The notes beneath the pieces were generated by a model, which made no database searches, was not told the DNA's origin, and saw nothing but the letters and a program-made list of their open reading frames with translations. The position numbers and the translations under genes were made by a program. A stretch of DNA of 64,000 bases from Streptomyces sp. NK08204 (lineage in GTDB: Bacteria > Actinomycetota > Actinomycetes > Streptomycetales > Streptomycetaceae). The DNA lies in NCBI RefSeq assembly GCF_020400585.1, contig NZ_JAINVF010000007.1:124001-188000 (forward strand), in the 5' to 3' direction. Shown piece by piece: positions 51,161 to 62,406 of this stretch; within the stretch, counting starts at the first letter, position 1; every line of letters starts with the position of its first letter.

Positions 51161-52798
51161 TCACCGCCTCCCTTGGTGCCGGGCGTCGGTGCGGGGGCGT
51201 TCGAGGGTGAAGGTGTCCACCGGGGTGAGGTCCGCGTAGGGGCCGTCGAAGGTGTAGTAGGTGACGTGTATCCGGGTGCGGCCGGTGCGGCGGTCGCCGG
51301 GGTCGACGTCGAAGGCGGCGAAGCCGTGGGTGTGGACGCGATCCTGGACGGCGCGCCAGGGGGCGTCTTCGGTGACGAAGATCCCTTTGCGGTGGCGGCC
51401 CTGCATGTCCGAGCTCAGGTCGACGACGACGCGGCCCTTGGGTTCGTCGAACAGGTCGTCCTGGTTGGTGGCGAAGTTGCCGCCGCCCCCGATGATCATG
51501 TGGACGGTGCCCTTGCTGGTGTCGATGACATCGGTGCTGGTGGAGACCGGGATCGGGGTGAGGGCCTCGTTCGGCAGGGCACCGCGGACCGGCAGTGACC
51601 GCTCGTAGTAGTGCTCGTGCCCGCAGAGCACCAGGTCCACCTCGTACATGTCGAAGAGCGGGCCCCATGCCTTGCGGATCCCGAGGTCGCTGCCGCTGCC
51701 GCTGCGGCTGCTGGAGATCATCGGGTGGTGCATGAAGACGACGATCCAGTCGATCCCGTCGTTCCCGCGCGCCGCCTTCAGTTCCCTTTCGAGCCAACGG
51801 CGTTGTTCCCCGGCGGAGTATCCGTTCACGTAGGTGTCGCCGCTGTCCTGGATCGCCACGTCGTCGTTGGCCAGGCTGATGAAGCGGACGGCGCCGACGG
51901 TGAAGGCGTACCACAGGCCCTGGGTCTCGGGATCGGCGGCGGCCGTCGACTCGGGCAGGGTGAAGTAGGTCTGGTAACCACTCACCCCCAAGGGGCCGTT
52001 GCCCTTCTCGTTCTCGCCGTTGCCGACGCAGGGCATCCACGGACGCAGCCGCGTCGAACGGCTGTTGCTGATGAACCAGTCCGCCCAGGTGGCGACGCGG
52101 TCCTCACCGATGACGCCGGCCGCACCGGCGTAGCACAGGTCGCCGTTCACCAGGTTGAACAGCGGATCGACCCGTTCCACCGCGGCCACGATGTCGGCGG
52201 AGGCCGGAGTGCCGGCCTGGGTGCTGGTGTAGAGCGGGAAGCGTCCTGCCGGCGAAGGGTAAGGGGTGTCGCCGGTGGGCCACTTGACGACCCGCCGCAG
52301 ATTGGGCGTGCCCTGGTCGCCGAAGCTGGTGAAGGTGAACGCGGTGCGACGGCGTGGCGCCGTGGTGAACGAACCGCTCTCCGGCGCGGCCCCGTCGTGC
52401 CCGGCCGAGTACAGGTAGGTGGTTTCCGGCCGCAGCCTGCTGAGGCGGGCGTGGTGGACGTACACCTCCTGCCCGGAGAGCCCGTCGCGGTAGGTGCGGG
52501 TCTCGGCGTCGATCACCTGCCCGTCGCCTCCGTCCGGGGAGCCGAGGCGCACCTGCGGACGGCGTACGGACCGGGGGCTGATCCAGGAGACGGTCATCTC
52601 GGTGGCGGGGTCGGCGCCGAACTGAAGGTGCAGCCCTGTCACGCCGGGCACGCCGAGGCTGCCCGGCGTGCGCTGGAGCAAGGGGAGCGGAGCGGACTGT
52701 GAACGGCTGGAGGCTTCAGCGCTCCCCGAGGTGCCGAATGCGGTGGTGGCCGCGGCAACCGTCGAGCCGGTCAGTAACGATCTGCGTGCGATCGGCAT
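51161..52798 (-). CDS. Tat-exported purple-acid-phosphatase-like metallophosphoesterase
   Basis: This 545-aa protein has a Tat signal (ARRSLLTGSTVAAATTAF), an N-terminal fibronectin-like domain (about residues 60-150: LQFGADPATEMTVSWISP), and a metallophosphatase domain. The motifs are SFGDQGTP (GDxG), VNGDLCY (GDxxY), VFMHHPM and GHEHYYER. The motif expected as GNH[DE] reads CVGNGENEKGNG, so the catalytic His is replaced by Gly. Activity may therefore be lost or altered. The start is ATG 52798. Its promoter region shares the gap with the RAE and the glycosyltransferase. Confidence 0.86.
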   Translation of the reverse strand: MPIARRSLLTGSTVAAATTAFGTSGSAEASSRSQSAPLPLLQRTPGSLGVPGVTGLHLQFGADPATEMTVSWISPRSVRRPQVRLGSPDGGDGQVIDAETRTYRDGLSGQEVYVHHARLSRLRPETTYLYSAGHDGAAPESGSFTTAPRRRTAFTFTSFGDQGTPNLRRVVKWPTGDTPYPSPAGRFPLYTSTQAGTPASADIVAAVERVDPLFNLVNGDLCYAGAAGVIGEDRVATWADWFISNSRSTRLRPWMPCVGNGENEKGNGPLGVSGYQTYFTLPESTAAADPETQGLWYAFTVGAVRFISLANDDVAIQDSGDTYVNGYSAGEQRRWLERELKAARGNDGIDWIVVFMHHPMISSSRSGSGSDLGIRKAWGPLFDMYEVDLVLCGHEHYYERSLPVRGALPNEALTPIPVSTSTDVIDTSKGTVHMIIGGGGNFATNQDDLFDEPKGRVVVDLSSDMQGRHRKGIFVTEDAPWRAVQDRVHTHGFAAFDVDPGDRRTGRTRIHVTYYTFDGPYADLTPVDTFTLERPRTDARHQGRR

Positions 52799-52870
52799 GT
52801 AACGCCCTTGTCGTACGACGAAGTTGGTGCCAGGCACCCTACTCGCGCACATTTCACGACACACAGCAAA

Positions 52871-52896
52871 GGCAAGGAGCTCGTCCACTCCTTGCC
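52871..52896. promoter_or_regulatory. 9-bp inverted repeat upstream of the phosphatase
   Basis: GGCAAGGAG (52871-52879) and CTCCTTGCC (52888-52896) form a perfect inverted repeat with an 8-bp spacer, 73 bp ahead of the phosphatase start and 22 bp from the RAE. The half-site GGCAAGG is also part of the RAE. It may be an operator or an attenuator. Confidence 0.45.
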
Positions 52897-52917
52897 ACTC
52901 TCAACGTATAGCGCACA

Positions 52918-52940
52918 GGGGGCCTTGCGGCAAGGCCCCC
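52918..52940. promoter_or_regulatory. rifamycin-associated element (RAE)
   Basis: The 23-bp palindrome has arms GGGGGCCTTGC and GCAAGGCCCCC around one G. It contains GGGG(C)CTTGCGGCAAGGCCCC, matching the published RAE that precedes rifamycin-inactivating and -resistance genes in actinomycetes. It ends 61 bp before the glycosyltransferase start, the usual location. Confidence 0.85.
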
Positions 52941-53001
52941 TGGGTGTCCCAGAATCGTCGGCCGAGGCGAGGAAGCCGTGGGAAATAGGGGAGTTGGGAA
53001 A

Positions 53002-54279
53002 ATGCGCGTGCTGTTGTCCACGTATGGGTCACGTGGGGACGTCGAGCCGATGGCGGGGCTCGCCGTGCAGTTGCGGGAACTCGGCGCCGAGGTGCGGGTG
53101 TGCGCGCCGCCGGACGAGGACTTCGCCCAGCGGCTGGCCGGGGTCGGCGTGCCCATGGTGCCGGTCGGCCCGTCGGCCCGTGCGCTGACGAAGGCGGCGC
53201 TGCCCGCGTCGTCCATCTCCCAGCGCGCGGCGGCGATCATCGCCGGCCTGCTGGACGCGGTGACCGCGGCGGCCGAGGGGTGCGACGTGCTGGTGGCGAC
53301 CGGCATGCTGCCGGCCACGGCCGGTGCGCTGTCGGTGGCCGAGAAACTCGGCATTCCCTCCGTGTCGGTGACCTTCCAGCAGGTCACCCTGCCGTCGCCG
53401 CACCGCCCGCCGCTTGCCTATCCGGGCCGCCCGCTCCCGCCGGAGGTGACCGACAACAGGGTGCTGTGGGACCTGGACGCCCGGACCGTCGACGAGTTGT
53501 TCGGGGAGGCGCTCAACATCAACCGGGCGTCGATCGGCCTGCCCCCGGTGGACCACGTCCGCGACTACGTCATCGGCGCCCGGCCGTGGCTGGCCACCGA
53601 CCCGGCCCTCGATCCGTGGCAGGGGATGGCCGACCTCGACGTCGTGCAGACCGGCGCGTGGATCGTCCCGGACGAACGCCCCCTGCCGGACGATCTGGTG
53701 GCGTTCCTGGACGCCGGCGATCCGCCGGTGTACGTCGGCTTCGGCAGCATGCCCATGCACGCGTCGGCGGACGTCGCCCAGGTCGCCGTCGACGCGGTGC
53801 GCGCGCAGGGCCGCCGGGCCGTGGTGTCCCGCGGCTGGGCCGACCTGACCCTGATCGACGACCGGGACGACTGTTTCGTCGTCGGCGAGGCCAACCACCA
53901 GGCGCTGTTCGGGCGGGTGGCAGCCGTCGTGCATCACGGCGGCGCGGGTACCACGACGACGGCCGCCCGGGCCGGCGCGCCCCAGGTGGTGGTACCCCAG
54001 CTGGCGGACCAGCCGTACTGGGCCGGCCGGGTGGCCGGGCTGGGGATCGGCGTGGCGCACGACGGGCCGACTCCGACCTTCGAGTCCCTGTCGGCCGCGC
54101 TCAAGACCGTCCTGACCCCCGAGACCCGCGACCGGGCAAGGGCCGTGTCCGGCACGGTCCGCGCCGACGGGGCGACGGTGGCCGCCGAGCTGCTGCTCGA
54201 GGGCGTCCGGCGCGAAGACGGTCTTCCGGGGCGCTCGCGAGCAGCAGCAGTTCAGGCCAGCTCTTCGCGGAAGCCCTGA
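53002..54279 (+). CDS. rgt: rifampin glycosyltransferase-like GT1 enzyme
   Basis: This 425-aa GT-B fold glycosyltransferase starts MRVLLSTYGSRGDVEPMAGLA and has the nucleotide-sugar motif VHHGGAGTTTTAARAGAP with VPQLADQPYW. It belongs to the group of macrolide/rifamycin glycosyltransferases. The RAE upstream points to rifamycin inactivation by glucosylation of the ansa bridge (established for Rgt1438; inferred here). ATG 53002 is preceded by GGGAA. It is convergent with the epimerase gene, overlapping by 28 bp. Confidence 0.86.
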   Translation: MRVLLSTYGSRGDVEPMAGLAVQLRELGAEVRVCAPPDEDFAQRLAGVGVPMVPVGPSARALTKAALPASSISQRAAAIIAGLLDAVTAAAEGCDVLVATGMLPATAGALSVAEKLGIPSVSVTFQQVTLPSPHRPPLAYPGRPLPPEVTDNRVLWDLDARTVDELFGEALNINRASIGLPPVDHVRDYVIGARPWLATDPALDPWQGMADLDVVQTGAWIVPDERPLPDDLVAFLDAGDPPVYVGFGSMPMHASADVAQVAVDAVRAQGRRAVVSRGWADLTLIDDRDDCFVVGEANHQALFGRVAAVVHHGGAGTTTTAARAGAPQVVVPQLADQPYWAGRVAGLGIGVAHDGPTPTFESLSAALKTVLTPETRDRARAVSGTVRADGATVAAELLLEGVRREDGLPGRSRAAAVQASSSRKP

Positions 54280-55172
54280 CGCCACGACGGGTACCGCGGT
54301 TCCCAGCCCAGCTCCCGCCTGGCCTTGGCGTTGGAGAAGCCACGCCCCTCGGCCATCATGCCCACCAGCATCTCGCCGGCCAGCAGCCGGGCCAGCCACG
54401 CGGGGAGCCGCCGCGGTGGCTTGGCCCCGGCGCACCGCGCGAGATGGGGAAGCCAATCGCTGACCGGTGCCGGCTCGTCATCGACGATGTTGAACACACC
54501 CTGCGCCCGCTGTTCCACCGCCAGGACGGTGGCACTCGCCGCGTCGTCGAGATGTACCCAGGAGAAGTAGCCGGTGCCGCCCCCGACGATCGGGAACATC
54601 CGCTTGCGCACCATCCTGACCTGGTCGTCGTTGGCGCCCGGCCCGTAGAACGCGCCGTAGCGCAGGGCCGCGCCACCAGCCCTGACGACCGCGGCCTCCA
54701 GGTGGCCGAGGGCCTTCGTCCCCTCCACCACCTGGAGCGGGTCGTCCTCGGTCTTGACCCATCCGCCCTCGCGGATTCCGTTGGAACTGGCGTGGCTCTG
54801 CGTGACGACGTGCGAGACGCCGGTCGCCTCGGCAGCGGACAGCAGATGGTCCATCCCCTTGGTGCGGAGCTGGTTGGTGGGCGCGAAGTAACGGTCGGCG
54901 TTGCGCAGGTTGAGCTTGCCGGCGTGCGCCTCGGAAAGGCCCGTCATCTGGTTCACGATCGCGTCCGGCCGGGCCGCGGCCACCGCCTCGCCGACCGAGA
55001 CCGCGTTCAGCCCGTCCATCACGACGCCTTCGGCGCCGAGCTGCGCCAGCAGGTCCAGCTTGGCCGGACTCGTCGTTGTGGCTGTCACCTGGTGGCCCCG
55101 GGCCACCAGCTGCATCACCAGCCGCCGGCCCAGGACCCCGCTCCCGCCTGCCACGAATACGTGCATGACCAT
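54252..55172 (-). CDS. NAD-dependent epimerase/dehydratase family protein
   Basis: This 306-aa extended SDR-type protein has the nucleotide-binding motif FVAGGSGVLGRRLVMQL at the N-terminus. The usual YxxxK pair is replaced by a looser region with VRAGGAALRYGAFYGPG. The C-terminal ELGWEPRYPSWRQGFREEL is typical of nucleotide-sugar epimerases. The substrate is unknown. It might be ATG 55172 or 55166, both behind AAGGGTG. It sits head-away from serC, whose terminator lies in the gap 55173-55379. Confidence 0.83.
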   Translation of the reverse strand: MVMHVFVAGGSGVLGRRLVMQLVARGHQVTATTTSPAKLDLLAQLGAEGVVMDGLNAVSVGEAVAAARPDAIVNQMTGLSEAHAGKLNLRNADRYFAPTNQLRTKGMDHLLSAAEATGVSHVVTQSHASSNGIREGGWVKTEDDPLQVVEGTKALGHLEAAVVRAGGAALRYGAFYGPGANDDQVRMVRKRMFPIVGGGTGYFSWVHLDDAASATVLAVEQRAQGVFNIVDDEPAPVSDWLPHLARCAGAKPPRRLPAWLARLLAGEMLVGMMAEGRGFSNAKARRELGWEPRYPSWRQGFREELA

Positions 55173-55273
55173 CACCCTTGATCCGGAAGTCTGTCTCCGA
55201 GACCTGAGACGAGACAGCCGGGCTGCCTGTGACACGGGGGAGAAGGCCAGGCGGGAGCAGCCCCCGACTCCTC

Positions 55274-55305
55274 GGCGCCCCGCGGTGATTACTCCGCAGG
55301 GCGCC
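55274..55305. terminator. hairpin downstream of serC
   Basis: GGCGCCCCGCGG (55274-55285) pairs with CCGCAGGGCGCC (55294-55305) with one mismatch and an 8-nt loop. It is 75 bp downstream of the serC stop in its direction of transcription. There is no T-tract, as usual in Streptomyces. Confidence 0.6.
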
Positions 55306-55333
55306 CTTCCCGGTCGGTCATACCGGGAGAGTG

Positions 55334-59652
<4,319 letters not shown>

Positions 59653-59693
59653 GCTGCACGCGGGACGGCACCCACCAGCCAGGACAGCTCCAT

Positions 59694-59737
59694 ACCTGGT
59701 TCATGCACCTGACCAGGTCTATTACCCTGGACCTGGT
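59694..59737. promoter_or_regulatory. ACCTGGT repeats, operator candidate upstream of EamA gene
   Basis: ACCTGGT is found at 59694-59700 and 59731-59737, and its complement ACCAGGT at 59712-59718. The last two form an inverted repeat, extended to ACCAGGTC/GACCTGGT with an A/T-containing 11-bp spacer. The block is 46 bp before the exporter start, at promoter distance. The cognate regulator is not in the neighbourhood. Confidence 0.5.
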
Positions 59738-59782
59738 AGTACATCGTGATGAACGAACCCGATCAAGCACCTGGAACCGCCC

Positions 59783-60712
59783 GTGACCACCTCGACCGCC
59801 ACCACGCCGACCCCGGTCGCCCCCGCAGGAACACCGCGCCGGTTCGGCCCACCCGGCTCGCTCGGGCCGGTCGGGCTGGTGCTGGCAGGGGGCGTCTCGG
59901 TGCAGTTCGGCGGGGCGCTCGCGGTGACGCTGATGCCGCGGGCCGGTGCCCTCGGCGTCGTCACCCTGCGGCTGCTCGCGGCGGCCGTCGTGCTCCTTGT
60001 CGTCTGCCGTCCCCGGCTGCGTGGCCACTCGCGTACCGACTGGGGCACGGTGATCGCCTTCGGGACGGCCATGGGTGCGATGAACGGCCTCTTCTACGAG
60101 GCGGTCGCCCGTGTCCCGCTGGGCCTCGCCGTCACCCTCGAAGTGCTCGGCCCGCTGGCCCTGTCCGTGCTGGCCTCCCGCCGGGCGATCAACGCCCTCT
60201 GGGCGGCACTGGCCCTCGCCGGTGTCTTCCTTCTGGGCGGTGGGGGCTTCGGTGATCTCGACACCGTGGGTGTCGCCTTCGCCCTAGGCGCGGGCGCCAT
60301 GTGGGCGGCCTACATAGTCTTCAGCGCCCGCACGGGACGCCGCTTTCCGCAGGCGGACGGACTGGCGCTCGCCATGGCGGTCGCGGCCCTGCTCTGCCTC
60401 CCCGTGGGCATCGCCGACGCCGGCACCCGGCTGCTCGACCCGACGACCGTGGCCCTCGGCTCCGCGGTGGCCATCCTCTCCTCGGTCCTGCCCTACACCC
60501 TGGAGCTCCTGGCCCTGCGCCGCCTGCCCGCCTCCACCTTCGCCATCCTCATGAGCCTGGAACCGGCCCTCGCGGCCTGCGCCGGCTTCCTGATCCTCGG
60601 ACAGTCCCTGTCCGTGACCCAGGCCGCGGCGATCGCCCTGGTCATCGCGGCGAGCGTCGGCGCCGTGCGGACGCAGGTCGGCCGGGGTAAGGCGGCCGTG
60701 GGGGAGGCATGA
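59783..60712 (+). CDS. EamA family transporter
   Basis: The 309-aa drug/metabolite superfamily protein has ten membrane spans in two EamA repeats (GLVLAGGVSVQFGGALAV to VLGPLALSVLAS, and ALGAGAMWAAYIVFSA to the C-terminus with LPASTFAILMSLEPALAA). It resembles the amino acid exporter RhtA. The start is GTG 59783, with GGAACCGCCC upstream. A block of repeats in its promoter suggests specific regulation. It is convergent with the methyltransferase gene, 15 bp between stops. Confidence 0.89.
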   Translation: MTTSTATTPTPVAPAGTPRRFGPPGSLGPVGLVLAGGVSVQFGGALAVTLMPRAGALGVVTLRLLAAAVVLLVVCRPRLRGHSRTDWGTVIAFGTAMGAMNGLFYEAVARVPLGLAVTLEVLGPLALSVLASRRAINALWAALALAGVFLLGGGGFGDLDTVGVAFALGAGAMWAAYIVFSARTGRRFPQADGLALAMAVAALLCLPVGIADAGTRLLDPTTVALGSAVAILSSVLPYTLELLALRRLPASTFAILMSLEPALAACAGFLILGQSLSVTQAAAIALVIAASVGAVRTQVGRGKAAVGEA

Positions 60713-60727
60713 GGAGGGGGTGCACGG

Positions 60728-61486
60728 TCAGTCGGCCGGTTTCTCCCAGACCGACACATGGCCGCTGCTCTCGCTGGTGAAGGGCCGCCGCGTCCAGTCC
60801 TCCCAGCGGTCGCACAGCCGCATCCCGGCCAGCCGCGCCATCAGGTCCAGCTCCGCGGGCCACACGTACCGGAACGGGATCGACAGGTAGGAGCCGCGGC
60901 CGTCGGTGACCCTGACATGGTGCGAACTCATCGACTGGGTCGCGACGTCGTAGACGTCGAAGCCCAGCCGGTCGCCGCCCACATGGAACGGCACCGCGGT
61001 CTGCCCGGGCGGAAGCCGGCGCAGATCGGGGACCATCACCTCGACGACGAACCGGCCGCCGGGCTGCAGATGGTCCGCGACATTGCGGAAGCAGTCCACC
61101 TGGGCGTCCTGTGACGTCAGATTCATGACGGTGTTGAAGACCAGGTAGGCCACGGAGAATTCGCCGTCCACCCGGGTCGTGGCGAAGTCGCCGATCGTCA
61201 CCCCGACCGCTTCGCCGCCCGGCTTGGCCCGCAGCCGGGCCACCATCGCCCGGGACAGGTCGATGCCCTGCACCTCGATGCCGCGCCGCGCCAGGGGCAG
61301 TGCGATGCGCCCGGTGCCGATGCCCAGTTCCAGCGCCCGGCCGTCACCGGCCAGCTCCGCCAGCAGATCGACCGCCGGTTCCACGACCTGCGCGTCGAAC
61401 ATGTCCGCCGCCGACTCGTCGTACGTCCCCGCGACGGACTCCCCGAAGTAGCCGTCGCCCTCTGCGTCTTCTTCGTCATGGAGCAT
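60728..61486 (-). CDS. class I SAM-dependent methyltransferase
   Basis: This 252-aa Rossmann-fold methyltransferase has motif I ALELGIGTGRIALPLA and post-I GIDLSRAMVARLRAK. The motif IV region reads VAYLVFNTVMNL and motif VI VMVPDLRRLPPGQ. The substrate cannot be inferred. I chose ATG 61486 because the longer open frame upstream is antisense to the divergent gene's promoter and not conserved-looking. Its acidic N-terminus (LHDEEDAEGDGYFGESVAGT) is common in such Streptomyces enzymes. Confidence 0.88.
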   Translation of the reverse strand: MLHDEEDAEGDGYFGESVAGTYDESAADMFDAQVVEPAVDLLAELAGDGRALELGIGTGRIALPLARRGIEVQGIDLSRAMVARLRAKPGGEAVGVTIGDFATTRVDGEFSVAYLVFNTVMNLTSQDAQVDCFRNVADHLQPGGRFVVEVMVPDLRRLPPGQTAVPFHVGGDRLGFDVYDVATQSMSSHHVRVTDGRGSYLSIPFRYVWPAELDLMARLAGMRLCDRWEDWTRRPFTSESSGHVSVWEKPAD

Positions 61487-61567
61487 CCGACGACCGTACG
61501 GCCTGCGGCCCGTCCGGCGCGCCCGGTTTTCCGGTGGGCCGCCGGGGCCTCCCCGGCCAAATTCATG

Positions 61568-61579
61568 CAAGCATGCTTG
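61568..61579. promoter_or_regulatory. palindrome upstream of TIGR03084-AtuA operon
   Basis: CAAGCATGCTTG is a perfect 12-bp palindrome 32 bp before the start of the TIGR03084 gene, in the A/T-richest part of the 125-bp divergent gap. It probably overlaps the promoter and serves as operator for a TetR- or MerR-type regulator of the catabolic operon, which may lie outside the window. Confidence 0.55.
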
Positions 61580-61611
61580 ATTGTTTCTCGGGTCGCTGCC
61601 ATGCTCCCCCC

Positions 61612-62406
61612 ATGTCTGAGCCGACGCCCGTCTTCGACGACCTGCGTGAGGAAAGTGGAGAACTCGACCGCCTGGTGGCCGGGTTGAGCGAGGAGGAGTG
61701 GGCGCTCGCGACACCCGCCGCTCGCTGGAGCATCGCCCACCAGATCGCCCACCTGCACTGGACGGACCGGGCCGCGCTGCTCGCCGTCACGGACGAGGAG
61801 GGCTTCCAGGAGGTCCTGAAGCGGGCGCTGGCGGCCCCCGACTCCTTCGTGGACGAGGCAGCCGACGAAGGCGCCCGGATCCCGCCCGCGGAACTGCTGT
61901 CCCGCTGGCGGGAGGGCCGGGCCGCGCTGGACCGGGCGCTCCGGTCCGCCCCGCACGGCGCCCGCTTCCCCTGGTTCGGGCCACCCATGTCGGCCGCCTC
62001 TATGGCCACCGGACGTCTTATGGAGACCTGGGCCCACGGCCAGGATGTGGCGGACGCCCTCGGCGTGGTGCGCACACCCACCGACCGGCTCAGGCATGTG
62101 GTCCGCATCGGGGTACGCGCACGAAACTTCGCCTTCGGGGTGCACGGGCTTCCGGTACCCGGGGAGGAGTTCCGCGTCGAGCTGACGGCCCCCTCCGGAG
62201 CCCTGTGGACGTACGGCCCCGAGGACGCGCCCCAGCGGGTCACCGGCCCCGCCCTCGACTTCTGTCTCCTCGTCACCCAGCGCGCGCACCGCGCCGACCT
62301 CGCCGTCCGGGCCGAGGGCCCGGACGCCGACCGCTGGCTCGGCATCGCCCAGGCCTTCGCCGGTCCGGCCGGCACCGGCCGCCCGCCCAAGGAGGCCGGA
62401 CGGTGA
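61612..62406 (+). CDS. TIGR03084 family DinB-like metal-binding protein
   Basis: The 264-aa protein has an N-terminal DinB/mycothiol-isomerase-like domain with His ligands in WSIAHQIAHLHWTD and METWAHGQDVADALG, and a C-terminal sterol-carrier-like part. TIGR03084 proteins are typical of actinobacterial acyl-CoA catabolic operons. Its stop overlaps the GTG of the AtuA-like gene by four bases (GTGA). It is likely regulated through the palindrome at 61568-61579. The enzymatic role is not established. Confidence 0.9.
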   Translation: MSEPTPVFDDLREESGELDRLVAGLSEEEWALATPAARWSIAHQIAHLHWTDRAALLAVTDEEGFQEVLKRALAAPDSFVDEAADEGARIPPAELLSRWREGRAALDRALRSAPHGARFPWFGPPMSAASMATGRLMETWAHGQDVADALGVVRTPTDRLRHVVRIGVRARNFAFGVHGLPVPGEEFRVELTAPSGALWTYGPEDAPQRVTGPALDFCLLVTQRAHRADLAVRAEGPDADRWLGIAQAFAGPAGTGRPPKEAGR

